Below are positions 1 to 8,449 of a stretch of DNA of 64,000 bases, one piece after another. Source of the DNA: Saprospiraceae bacterium (GTDB lineage Bacteria; Bacteroidota; Bacteroidia; Chitinophagales; Saprospiraceae); the NCBI GenBank assembly GCA_016787575.1, contig JAEUUO010000020.1:1-64000 (forward strand), written 5' to 3'. Made by a program: the position numbers and the translations under genes. The first letter of the stretch is position 1. Each line of letters opens with the position of its first letter. The notes under the pieces were generated by a model. The model ran no database searches. It saw only the letters and a program-made list of their open reading frames with translations, and was not told the DNA's origin.

Positions 1-1554
1 GACAAAGCAATTGACTTAATTGATGAAGCTGCTGCACGTTTGCGATTGGAATTGGACAGTGTTCCGGATGAAATCGACGAAAAAGAACGCAAAGTGCGTC
101 AACTTGAAATCGAACGCGAAGCAGTTAAACGCGAAAAGGATGATAAAAAAGTAAAACTGATCGAAGGTCAATTGGCCAATGCAAAAGAACATCTGGAATC
201 CTTGAAAGCAGCCTGGAAAACTGAAAAAGAAATTGTGGATCACATTCAGTCCATCAAGAAAAAAATGGATGAATTGAATGTTCAGTCTGATAAAGCAGAA
301 CGCGAAAGTGATTTTGGATTGGTTGCCAAATTAAAATACGGTGATCTTAAAGAGCAAGAGCAACAATTAAAAGATGCTGAAATAAAACTAAATAATTTGC
401 CGGAAGGGAGTCGGTTTACTTCAGATACAGTCACTGCCAATGACATTGCAGTTGTGGTAAGTAAATGGACCGGCATTCCATTGACTAAAATGATGCAAAG
501 TGAAAAAGAAAAACTGCTGCATCTTGAAGATGAATTGGCAAAACGTGTAATTGGACAAAAAGAAGCAGTTACCGCTGTTGCCGATGCCGTGCGTCGTTCG
601 CGTGCGGGATTGCAAGATCCAAATCGGCCAATTGGTTCGTTTATCTTTTTAGGTCCAACCGGTGTTGGAAAAACGGAATTGGCAAAAGCCCTTGCTGAAG
701 TGATGTTTGACGATGAAAAAGCAATGACACGCATTGATATGAGTGAATTCATGGAAGCACATGCTGTATCTCGTTTGGTTGGTGCACCTCCGGGATATGT
801 TGGCTACGACGAAGGGGGTCAATTGACGGAAGCTGTGCGTGTAAAACCTTATTCAATCATACTGCTTGATGAAATCGAAAAAGCACATCCAGATACGTTC
901 AATATTTTATTGCAGGTATTGGATGATGGAAGGCTAACGGATAATAAGGGTCGTGTTGCTAATTTCAAAAATACGATTATCATCATGACCAGTAACATGG
1001 GTTCTGACTTAATTCTCGAAAATTTTGAAGACCTTGAATCATTGGGTGATAAACACCGCTCAGAAATAATAGAAACTACTAAAATTGAAGTTTTCGAAAA
1101 ATTGAAAGAAAATCTTAGACCGGAATTTCTCAACCGAATTGATGACAAAATTATGTTTCTGCCTCTCAATAAAGTAGAAATAAAAACAATCGCAGGTATC
1201 CAATTGAAAAACCTGACTCAAAATCTCATGAATCAGGGAATTACCCTTGAAACCAGCGACAAAGCATTAAGCCTCTTGGCCGACTTAGGCTATGAGCCGC
1301 AATTTGGCGCAAGACCTCTGAAACGAGTTATACAAAAAGAGGTGATCAATGAATTGGCTAAGTTATTGTTATCAGGAGATTTAATAAAGGATGGTATTAT
1401 TCATTTAGATACTGATGCAAAGGGATTCACTTTTAATGGGAAGTCATCAGGTTCTGTAATAGAAATTCCCTCCGATCGCCAAAAAAGAATCAATGAATTG
1501 ACCAAAGCAGCCAAAGATGTTGAAGATTCAACAAATAATTTAAAAAATAACTGA
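1..1554 (+). CDS. clpB: ATP-dependent disaggregase ClpB, C-terminal part (5' truncated by window edge)
   Basis: The reading frame is open from base 1, so the start and the first nucleotide-binding domain lie outside the window; about 517 residues are visible. They begin at the end of NBD1, followed by the charged coiled-coil middle domain (roughly bases 40-420) that docks DnaK in this family. NBD2 follows, with Walker A GPTGVGKT (bases 652-675), Walker B IILLDEIEKAH (about 856-888) and the sensor-2 motif GARPLKR (about 1306-1326). ClpB is a cytosolic hexameric AAA+ chaperone that extracts polypeptides from aggregates with DnaK/DnaJ/GrpE. The M domain plus the lack of a ClpP-binding loop separates it from ClpA/ClpC. 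The C-terminus ends in a Lys/Asn-rich tail just before a heptamer repeat tract. Identity is secure. Confidence 0.97.
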   Translation, partial: DKAIDLIDEAAARLRLELDSVPDEIDEKERKVRQLEIEREAVKREKDDKKVKLIEGQLANAKEHLESLKAAWKTEKEIVDHIQSIKKKMDELNVQSDKAERESDFGLVAKLKYGDLKEQEQQLKDAEIKLNNLPEGSRFTSDTVTANDIAVVVSKWTGIPLTKMMQSEKEKLLHLEDELAKRVIGQKEAVTAVADAVRRSRAGLQDPNRPIGSFIFLGPTGVGKTELAKALAEVMFDDEKAMTRIDMSEFMEAHAVSRLVGAPPGYVGYDEGGQLTEAVRVKPYSIILLDEIEKAHPDTFNILLQVLDDGRLTDNKGRVANFKNTIIIMTSNMGSDLILENFEDLESLGDKHRSEIIETTKIEVFEKLKENLRPEFLNRIDDKIMFLPLNKVEIKTIAGIQLKNLTQNLMNQGITLETSDKALSLLADLGYEPQFGARPLKRVIQKEVINELAKLLLSGDLIKDGIIHLDTDAKGFTFNGKSSGSVIEIPSDRQKRINELTKAAKDVEDSTNNLKNN

Positions 1555-1581
1555 TTCTGTAGTTTGGAGGGAGGGAATTGG

Positions 1582-1675
1582 GTCTATAGTCTATAGTCTA
1601 TAGTCTGTAGTCTTTGGTCTGTAGCTAAGAAACTTTAACCTTAGCCTTTAACCTTTAACCTCTAGCCTCTAGCCT
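1582..1675. repeat. Heptanucleotide-phased repeat tract
   Basis: Six consecutive 7-mers run from 1582 to 1623: GTCTATA three times, then GTCTGTA, GTCTTTG, GTCTGTA. After a short break a second 7-bp-period series of the type TTTAACC / CTCTAGC runs to about 1675. Such degenerate heptamer phasing recurs at other gene ends in this window. Confidence 0.8.
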
Positions 1676-1887
1676 CTCTTCTTATCCTCCTCTCCTTTAA
1701 ATCAGCAGCCAGAATTCAAAGAAGTCTATAGAAAAGAAGTTTATAGTCTGTAGGTATAAATAAAAAAATTTCTTTTAATCACAGATTGCAGCCAGAAGTA
1801 AATCCTATAGCCTTCTTCTCTATAGCCTTCTTCTCCATAGTCTTCTTCACTCCAGACTTCCTTTCTCTTAAAATTTTTTTCAAATAA

Positions 1888-1918
1888 TTTGCATTGTCGA
1901 AATATTCGTCTATCTTTG
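1888..1918 (+). promoter_or_regulatory. Bacteroidota-type promoter for dnaE2
   Basis: TTTG at 1888-1891 is followed after exactly 19 nt by TATCTTTG at 1911-1918, matching the phylum consensus TTTG-N19-21-TAnnTTTG. This is the best complete promoter in the window. It predicts a transcript starting near 1922 with a leader of about 190 nt. Confidence 0.65.
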
Positions 1919-2005
1919 ACGAGTTATTATGAAACACGGGAAAGACCTTCTTTGTGTTTAAGTTCTTGAAAACGAATAGATTATTTCAAATAGCTGTGGG
2001 GATTT

Positions 2006-2053
2006 GGTAGGTTTTTTGGAAAAAACCTGCCGGATCCTGAAGGCAAACCAGGA
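2006..2053 (+). promoter_or_regulatory. Structured 5' leader of dnaE2 (two hairpins)
   Basis: Arms at 2006-2017 (GGTAGGTTTTTT) and 2020-2031 (AAAAAACCTGCC) pair over 12 positions with one G-U wobble. A second hairpin follows, TCCTG at 2035-2039 with CAGGA at 2049-2053. The first stem lacks a following T-run on the plus strand, so it is a less typical terminator and could be an mRNA-stability or translational element. No known riboswitch consensus was recognised. Confidence 0.35.
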
Positions 2054-2111
2054 CTTCCATCGGCTTTAAATCAAAAACACGTTCTATGATAAGTTTAACC
2101 AGGGTTTCGCT

Positions 2112-5048
2112 ATGCATCTGTCTGTACACACTTATTTTTCCCTTCGTTATGGTACCCTTGCTCCCGAGCAGTTGGTCTCAGAAGCTGCGCAAAAGGGTAT
2201 TCGCATATTGCCGATTACCGATATCAACAATTGCTCGGCAGCCTATGCTTTTGCTCAACTTTGTGAAAAACACGGGATCCGGCCCATCTACGGACTGGAA
2301 TTCCGTCAGAGGAATCAATTCCGTTACACCGCCCTGGCTCAAAACGCAGAAGGCATCCGTGAAATCAATGAACATCTCACACAATTCTCCTTATCCGCAA
2401 GCGAGTTGCCCACCAGAGCCCCTCAATGGAAGCATTGCTTCGTCATCTATAAAAAAGCACCCTGTGCAATTGAAGATCTCTATGCCCATGAGTATATAGG
2501 TATAAGGCCTGCGGAAGTACCTGCCCTTTATTCTTCAGCCTTGCGTCCTCACGTGGACAAGCTCGTAGTTTTCAGCCCAGTTAGTTTCCTTAATGGGCAG
2601 GGCTTTCGCATCCATAAGTTACTTCGCTGCATTGATCTTAATATTATACTCGGCAAACTGGAGCCGGCAGATTGTGCGGAACCGGACGAACTCCTGATCA
2701 GTCCGGAAATTTTACGCGACCGGTTTTCACAGTATCCGCAAATCATCTGCAATACCGAAGCCATTTTACAAGCCTGTCATTTTGAAATGCCCGCACACAA
2801 TGACAACAATCGCAAAACATTTACTGGCAATACCGAAGGCGATTATAAATTACTTGCCAAACTGGCTTTTCAGGGTTGTCGCCGTCGTTATGGTCCGCAC
2901 AATGATCGTGCAGTGGATCGGGTACGTCGTGAATTGCAAGTCATTTACCGATTGGGTTTTAGTGCCTATTTTTTGATTACCTGGGACATCGTCCGCTATG
3001 CTCAAAGTGCCGGTTATTATCATGTGGGTCGTGGAAGTGGGGCCAATTCCATCGTTGCTTTTTGTTTGTATATCACGGATGTAGATCCACTCGAACTTGA
3101 TCTCTACTTCGAACGATTTATCAATCCGCATCGTACCAGTCCGCCAGATTTTGATATCGATTTTTCCTGGAGTGATCGCGACGATGTGACGGAATATATT
3201 TTTGAACGCTATGGACGCGAATACACGGCTTTATTAGCAACCTACAACACCTTCAAAGGAAAATCCATCATTCGCGAATTGGGAAAAGTATTTGGTTTGC
3301 CCAAAGCCGATATTGATTGTATTGTAGATCAGCCTTTAGCTGCGCATAAACACCATGCTTACGCAAAACACATTTTCAAATATGGAAAGGCCATTGAAAA
3401 ATTTCCCAATTATTTATCTATACATGCAGGTGGTATTATTATTTCTGAACGCCCCTTGAGTTATCATACGGCATTGATTCAAATGCCTAAGGGATTTCCG
3501 ATTACCCATTTTGATATGTATGGCGCTGAAGATTTAAATTTTCACAAATACGATATCCTGAGTCAACGCGGATTGGGCCACATAAAAGATGCAGTGGATC
3601 TGGTGCGGCGCAACCAGGGAAAATCCATAGAGATTCATGATATTACATCGATAAAAAATAATCTTACCGTAAAAAAGCAATTGCGATCGGGACATTGCAT
3701 CGGTTGTTTTTACATTGAATCTCCTGCGATGCGCGGTTTGTTAAATAAATTGCGTTGCGATACCTATGTGCATCTGGTAGCAGCCAGCAGCATCATCCGG
3801 CCGGGTGTAGCGCAATCGGGAATGATGCGTGAATACATCGAACGTTTTCACCAACCCGAAAAAGTACAGTACCTGCATCCGGTGTTTGAAGAAAACCTTC
3901 GGGAAACATTTGGTGTGATGGTCTATCAAGAAGATGTGATGAAAATTGTCCATCACTTTGCCGGATTGGATCTGGATGAGTCGGATGTTTTGCGACGCAT
4001 CATGACCGGTAAACGCAAAAGTTCGGATACATTTCGATTGTTGATGGAAAAATATTTTAAAAATTGTAAGGAGCGCGGATACCCGGATGAATTAACACAT
4101 GAAGTTTGGCGACAGATTGAAAGTTTTAGTGGATACTCATTTTGCAAAGCACATTCTGCATCGTTTGCGGTGGAGTCATTTCAAAGTTTGTATTTGAAAT
4201 CTCATTTTCCCTTAGAATTTATGGTTGCTGTGATTAATAATTTCGGCGGCTTTTACAATACAGAATTGTATGTGCATGAAGCACGCATGTGTGGTGCAAT
4301 CATTCATGCGCCTTGCGTCAACAACAGCAATTATCTAACCGACATCAAAGGCGAGCAAGTGTGGATAGGATTTATTCACATTCAATCCCTCGAACAAGCA
4401 ACCGGAAAGCGCATTGTCCGCGAGCGGGAAAGCAACGGAGCCTATCAAAGCCTGGAAGATTTTATACGACGTGTACCGATGGGACGCGAGCAATTGCAAT
4501 TGCTCATCCGCATCAATGCCTTACGTTTTACCGGACTCAGTAAAGGTGAATTGATGTGGGAAAAAAATGCGGTGCCCGAAATGGGAAAAACACAATTCGT
4601 CCATTCCTATTTGTTTCAGGATGAAAGCGAATCTTTTGTAATGCCTGGTTTGGAGGAAGGACCCTTTGATCAGCGCTTTGATGAAATTGAGTTGTTGGGT
4701 TTTCCACTATGCAATCCATTTGAACTATTAGAAACAGATATATCTGATTGCATACTGTCCAAAGATTTGAAAAAACACATGAGCAAGAGCGTTCAAATTC
4801 TTGGCTACTACGTAACACAAAAACCAGTACGCACCAAACAAGGAAAGCTCATGGCATTTGGTACCTGGTTGGATCGTGAAGGACTATTTTTTGATACCAC
4901 GCATTTTCCACCCGAATTAGAAAAATCACCTTTTCAGGGAAGAGGCTGTTATTTAATTAAAGGCGTAGTCGTTGACGATTTTGATTTTGCAAGCATTGAG
5001 GTCAAGTTTATGAAGAAGTTGGCATATGTCAAGGACAGTCGGTATTAG
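2112..5048 (+). CDS. dnaE2: DnaE2-type DNA polymerase III alpha subunit (error-prone)
   Basis: 978 residues. An N-terminal PHP domain begins MHLSVHTYFSLRYG. The C-family polymerase core has the HVGRGSGAN motif and the catalytic acidic motif PDFDIDF near residue 344. A fingers/HhH region (KAHSASFAVESFQ) follows, and the C-terminal OB-fold contains VQILGYYVTQKPVRT. It is shorter than replicative DnaE1 (about 1160-1200 residues), as expected for the second, damage-tolerance alpha subunit of Bacteroidota. The family performs translesion synthesis in the SOS response, usually beside imuA and imuB; neither is adjacent here. The ATG at 2112 gives the expected PHP N-terminus. A less likely reading is a truncated DnaE1, but all polymerase motifs are intact. 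Confidence 0.9.
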   Translation: MHLSVHTYFSLRYGTLAPEQLVSEAAQKGIRILPITDINNCSAAYAFAQLCEKHGIRPIYGLEFRQRNQFRYTALAQNAEGIREINEHLTQFSLSASELPTRAPQWKHCFVIYKKAPCAIEDLYAHEYIGIRPAEVPALYSSALRPHVDKLVVFSPVSFLNGQGFRIHKLLRCIDLNIILGKLEPADCAEPDELLISPEILRDRFSQYPQIICNTEAILQACHFEMPAHNDNNRKTFTGNTEGDYKLLAKLAFQGCRRRYGPHNDRAVDRVRRELQVIYRLGFSAYFLITWDIVRYAQSAGYYHVGRGSGANSIVAFCLYITDVDPLELDLYFERFINPHRTSPPDFDIDFSWSDRDDVTEYIFERYGREYTALLATYNTFKGKSIIRELGKVFGLPKADIDCIVDQPLAAHKHHAYAKHIFKYGKAIEKFPNYLSIHAGGIIISERPLSYHTALIQMPKGFPITHFDMYGAEDLNFHKYDILSQRGLGHIKDAVDLVRRNQGKSIEIHDITSIKNNLTVKKQLRSGHCIGCFYIESPAMRGLLNKLRCDTYVHLVAASSIIRPGVAQSGMMREYIERFHQPEKVQYLHPVFEENLRETFGVMVYQEDVMKIVHHFAGLDLDESDVLRRIMTGKRKSSDTFRLLMEKYFKNCKERGYPDELTHEVWRQIESFSGYSFCKAHSASFAVESFQSLYLKSHFPLEFMVAVINNFGGFYNTELYVHEARMCGAIIHAPCVNNSNYLTDIKGEQVWIGFIHIQSLEQATGKRIVRERESNGAYQSLEDFIRRVPMGREQLQLLIRINALRFTGLSKGELMWEKNAVPEMGKTQFVHSYLFQDESESFVMPGLEEGPFDQRFDEIELLGFPLCNPFELLETDISDCILSKDLKKHMSKSVQILGYYVTQKPVRTKQGKLMAFGTWLDREGLFFDTTHFPPELEKSPFQGRGCYLIKGVVVDDFDFASIEVKFMKKLAYVKDSRY

Positions 5049-5239
5049 AAAAAGGGTAGTAGATTGAAAAAGAATAGGCAATGGAAACGGATTAATAAAA
5101 TTGAAGTAATACCTTAAGTAAAAATTGTTGAATTCATTTTATGCTTATTGAATTTTCATCAAATCGGTAAAGAATTTATATAATTCTTGTAACGAAACAA
5201 AATAGGTATTCGTTATCCTTTTAACAAAACATACAAATC

Positions 5240-6061
5240 ATGAAATCACCAATGAATTCTGATTTTGAATGGCTCGAATTGGTATTTGAGCATCGCAACA
5301 AAGCTTATGGAGCTTACCGAATCCGGCAAAGGCAATCCAGTAATATGATTAAAGCCATGCTGATTGCATTTTTCTTATTTGTATTGGCTGCCTTCAGTTC
5401 GTCTATTTGGGCAAATATGAAAAATGCCGCCATTGCTAAAGAAAACTGTCCGGAAGAAATTTGGCATGAATGGAATACGGATGTACCTGTTGAGAAACCT
5501 ATGGATATAAAGCCACCCATTAAAGAAACAAGGACTATAGCAATAAAAAAAGCAGGCAACACAGAAGGATTCAAAGTTGTAAAAGACAGTGCGCTGGTAG
5601 CTAAAAAGGAACTTGAGCCAGTTACAGAAAACGCAGGAAATCAAAGTCAGGAAGAAGGAATAGGCCTGACCGATGAAACCATTCCAGTCGGGACTTCATC
5701 AGGTACAGAATCTATTAATACAGAAACCGGAACCAATACTAAGGAAGAGCCTATTCGGTTTGCAGAAGAAATGCCCCAGTTTGGTAAAGGCGAAAAAGAT
5801 CTGATGGATTATTTAGCCAAAAACATCCGCTATCCACAAATGGCAAAAGAAAACCGCATTGAAGGCCGCGTAACCGCTGAATTTATCGTAGATAAAACAG
5901 GAAGCGTTCGCGAAGTAAAAATTCTGAGAGGGATCGGTGCAGGATGTGATGAAATGGTTGGTCGGATCTTAAGCACCATGCCCAAATGGAAACCCGGAAA
6001 GCACAATGGTAAAAATGTTTCTGTTAAGATGGTTTTACCAGTTGGCTTTAAATTGAATTAA
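5240..6061 (+). CDS. TonB family energy transducer
   Basis: 273 residues. The N-terminus carries the Bacteroidota TonB motif FEHRNKAYGAYRIR (residues about 14-27), then one membrane segment (about 38-58), a Lys/Pro/Glu-rich periplasmic linker (DVPVEKPMDIKPPIKE), and a C-terminal TonB domain with YPQMAKENRIEGRV and the closing pattern WKPGKHNGKNVSVKMVLPV. TonB couples the ExbBD proton-driven motor to outer-membrane receptors; a TonB-dependent receptor is encoded at 47265. No exbB or exbD is nearby, which is common for accessory TonB copies. An in-frame ATG four codons downstream (5252) is an alternative start. The preceding 190-nt spacer shows no clear regulatory site. Confidence 0.88.
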   Translation: MKSPMNSDFEWLELVFEHRNKAYGAYRIRQRQSSNMIKAMLIAFFLFVLAAFSSSIWANMKNAAIAKENCPEEIWHEWNTDVPVEKPMDIKPPIKETRTIAIKKAGNTEGFKVVKDSALVAKKELEPVTENAGNQSQEEGIGLTDETIPVGTSSGTESINTETGTNTKEEPIRFAEEMPQFGKGEKDLMDYLAKNIRYPQMAKENRIEGRVTAEFIVDKTGSVREVKILRGIGAGCDEMVGRILSTMPKWKPGKHNGKNVSVKMVLPVGFKLN

Positions 6062-6068
6062 AATCGTT

Positions 6069-7640
6069 TTACTTCAATTGAGATGCTAATTTTTCAGCAA
6101 GCATTAATACCGTTGCTTGCGTATTGCTGCTTACAGTAGTTGGAAAAACAGAAGCGTCGCAAATGCGTAACTTATCCATCCCTTTAACTTTAAATTCTGA
6201 ATTCACGACGCCATCATCTGTTTCACTCATCCTGCATGTGCCAGAAGGATGATAGAGGGTTTGAGAAAATTGACGCAGATGTTTTAAATAATCTTGATCG
6301 GTTTGTGGTTCTTGATTTGGATATTCCAGAGATTTAATAGTATTTATAAACGCTATCTGTCTGCTTAATTCACGCGTTATTTTTAAGCCTTCTATCATTA
6401 ATTGCAAGTCCGCGTCCCTTTGAAAATAATTAGGATCAATTATTGGCGGCGCATAGGGATCTTTTGACAATAACTGTATTTGTCCTTCACTTTCTGGATG
6501 CAATAAGCTTGGACCAAAACTGATGCCATGTGGTTTTGGTTTGATAAAACCATGTTGTATAAAAAAAGCAGGACCAAAATGAAATTCAAGATTGGGTCGG
6601 TCGCTTTGAGCAGTTGTATTTATAAAGGCACCTGCTTCTGCGATGTTGCTGCAAAAGCTTCCCTGATGATTTGTTAGATAGTTAAATAAATTTTTTAGTG
6701 CAGGATACACTTGATTTAATTCGTCCAAAGAGGCCACTCCATCTTTTAAGCGAAATGCCATTCCACAAATCAAATGGTCTTTTAAATGGCGGCCAACCGA
6801 CTTATTATCCAAAACCGTTTGTATCCTAAGTTTTCCTAATTGCGTGGGATCTCCTATCCCAGAAAGCATGAGTAATTGTGGAGTTTGAAATGCCCCTGCA
6901 CTCAGAATAAGTTCGCGATTGCAGGTAAATTGATGCATGGAAGCATTTTGTATGAATTCTATACCGAAGGCCTGATCTTTTTCAATTAAAATTTTTGTTA
7001 CTAACGAATTTTTAAAAATCGTTAAATTTTTACGTCCTGAAATCGGTTTAATATATGCATCTACCACACTAAATCGACGACCATTTTTAATATTTTTTAA
7101 AAAGTATTTGGAACCCGAATGAATGCTGGACGAACATTTATTAGTGAGCCAACCATATTCTGAAGTGGCTTGAATAAATTGTTGGGATAAAGGATGGATA
7201 AAAAAATCTTCCTTTGATATCGCTTCTCCATCTTCATGATCAAATCCCATTTGTTGTTCAGCTTTTATTAAATACTTCAAGCACTGATCCCATTCAAAAT
7301 CCCTAAGTCCAAAATTTTGCCATTCTTTTATGTCTAAAGGATGGGGTCTTGTAAAGATCATGGCGTTCATACTGCTGCAGCCGCCTAGCATTTTCCCCCT
7401 TGGACTAAACATCTTTTGATTATTTAATGCTTCTTGTGGACTTGATTCAAAGGCCCAATCTCGTTTTGATTTAAATAGTTTAGAAAAGGCCGCAGGAGTT
7501 TTAACAAAGAAATTGCGATCAGAACCGCCGGCTTCGATCAGAGCAACTTTACATTTTGGATTTTCACTCAAACGATTTGCCAATACACAACCTGCAGAAC
7601 CGGCTCCTGCTATGATGTAGTCAAATTCTTTTAAGTTCAT
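6069..7640 (-). CDS. GMC-family FAD-dependent oxidoreductase
   Basis: 523 residues from the preferred ATG at 7640. The sequence starts MNLKEFDYIIAGAGSAG, a Rossmann dinucleotide fold for FAD, followed by the GMC motif SPRGKMLGGCSSMNAMI (about residue 80), the second GMC signature GAFQTPQLLMLSGIG, and a C-terminal catalytic region HPSGTCRM plus SNTQATVLMLAE. The family oxidises alcohols, choline or sugars; the substrate cannot be read from sequence. A longer frame opens at 7709 but would add 23 residues with no FAD-fold role. TTATTTTG, one mismatch from the -7 consensus, ends 4 nt before the 7640 ATG, which supports the shorter start. It is convergent with the TonB gene (7 nt apart). Confidence 0.9.
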   Translation of the reverse strand: MNLKEFDYIIAGAGSAGCVLANRLSENPKCKVALIEAGGSDRNFFVKTPAAFSKLFKSKRDWAFESSPQEALNNQKMFSPRGKMLGGCSSMNAMIFTRPHPLDIKEWQNFGLRDFEWDQCLKYLIKAEQQMGFDHEDGEAISKEDFFIHPLSQQFIQATSEYGWLTNKCSSSIHSGSKYFLKNIKNGRRFSVVDAYIKPISGRKNLTIFKNSLVTKILIEKDQAFGIEFIQNASMHQFTCNRELILSAGAFQTPQLLMLSGIGDPTQLGKLRIQTVLDNKSVGRHLKDHLICGMAFRLKDGVASLDELNQVYPALKNLFNYLTNHQGSFCSNIAEAGAFINTTAQSDRPNLEFHFGPAFFIQHGFIKPKPHGISFGPSLLHPESEGQIQLLSKDPYAPPIIDPNYFQRDADLQLMIEGLKITRELSRQIAFINTIKSLEYPNQEPQTDQDYLKHLRQFSQTLYHPSGTCRMSETDDGVVNSEFKVKGMDKLRICDASVFPTTVSSNTQATVLMLAEKLASQLK

Positions 7641-7943
7641 CGTGCAAAATAAAGTTAAGCAACCAAAATTTAATTGTTGTGATCGGATATATTTGAAAAT
7701 GAAATTCATGAGCTATTTGAATTTGTGTTATTCCTTGATATACTGGATGTTTGTCCATTATTGGAAATAGTGATATTCTAAATTAAAGCGGACAATCCTC
7801 GACTCTTCCTGAGCTTTAAATCATGCTTGACAAAAATCATGCTTTAAGCTGACAACGGTCATGTTCAAGCTTTGAGCTTAAAAATAATTTTGTTCTATTA
7901 TTCAATTTAAGACTAAATTATCTTTAAATTAAATTTCTGGACC
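7641..7943. promoter_or_regulatory. Divergent intergenic region before the nos cluster with direct repeats
   Basis: Roughly 300 nt separate the oxidoreductase and the nos cytochrome. An 11-mer AAATCATGCTT occurs at 7818-7828 and again at 7834-7844, 16 bp apart, with a third degenerate copy (TCATGTTCAAGC) from about 7859. Several TTTAAGC / GCTTTAAA inverted words are interleaved. This would suit a regulator-binding region for nos transcription, but no FNR/DNR half-sites of the TTGAT type and no perfect TAnnTTTG were found (the nearest is TATCTTTA at 7919-7926). Confidence 0.3.
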
Positions 7944-8414
7944 ATGAAAACTAAATTATTTATTTACCTATCCCTCTTCCTCAGCCTGATTTGGCTTATG
8001 TCCTGTAGCGAAGGAGTAAAAAAGGATGCTAAAATGTACGATGTACAAGAATTGACCAAAAACCAACCAGAAGTTCATGGTACAGAAGTCAAAGAAGGAG
8101 AAATAGCTTTTTCGACCCCATTGAATTCAGAATGGGTAACAGGCGGGAAAAATATCTATGATTTGAAATGTTTGGCATGTCATAAGCTTACCGACGAAAA
8201 ATTGGTTGGACCGGGATGGGCTGGTGTTACCAAGAGAAGAACTCCAACGTGGATAATGAATATGATAACCAATGTGGATATGATGTTGGAAAAAGATGAA
8301 GAAGCACAAAAATTACTTGAACAATGTCTGGTAAGAATGCCAAATCAAAATATAAGTAAAGAGGAGGCTCGACAGGTGATTGAGTTTATGCGTAAAAATG
8401 ATGGTGAAAATTAA
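7944..8414 (+). CDS. Monoheme cytochrome c lipoprotein of the nos cluster
   Basis: 156 residues. A lipoprotein signal peptide ends in the lipobox-like IWLMSC (Cys about 21). One heme site CLACH lies in the KCLACHKL context (about residue 75), and a likely distal Met ligand in VRMPNQ near residue 131. This is a class I c-type cytochrome fold of about 90 residues on a lipid anchor. Clade II nos clusters usually encode such small cytochromes, which are thought to pass electrons to NosZ; the gene sits 35 nt upstream of nosZ in the same orientation. A nosC-type name would fit but is used inconsistently, so no symbol is given. Confidence 0.9.
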   Translation: MKTKLFIYLSLFLSLIWLMSCSEGVKKDAKMYDVQELTKNQPEVHGTEVKEGEIAFSTPLNSEWVTGGKNIYDLKCLACHKLTDEKLVGPGWAGVTKRRTPTWIMNMITNVDMMLEKDEEAQKLLEQCLVRMPNQNISKEEARQVIEFMRKNDGEN

Positions 8415-8449
8415 TTTGATATATATATAACAAAATAAAATCGATCCAT

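Larger units (their letters stand above)
1555..2111. other. Long intergenic region clpB-dnaE2: repeats, promoter, structured leader
   Basis: This gap of about 557 bases holds no convincing gene. From left to right it contains a heptamer repeat tract, a 15-bp-period tract around 1806-1850 (TATAG-CCTTCTTCT type, about three copies), a good Bacteroidota promoter, and a roughly 190-nt leader with two hairpins before dnaE2. A ten-codon mini-ORF (ATG at 1929, stop at 1959-1961) lies at the start of the leader; nothing supports its translation except position. Confidence 0.6.

Noticed and set aside
1929..1961. Ten-codon mini-ORF in the dnaE2 leader as a gene
   Set aside because: No evidence of translation; mentioned only as a leader feature.
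2086..2499. Alternative frame starting at 2086 upstream of dnaE2
   Set aside because: Shadow of dnaE2 in another frame; no domain and it overlaps the PHP region.
7919..7926. TATCTTTA as the nos promoter
   Set aside because: Lacks the final G and has no -33 element at 19-21 nt.
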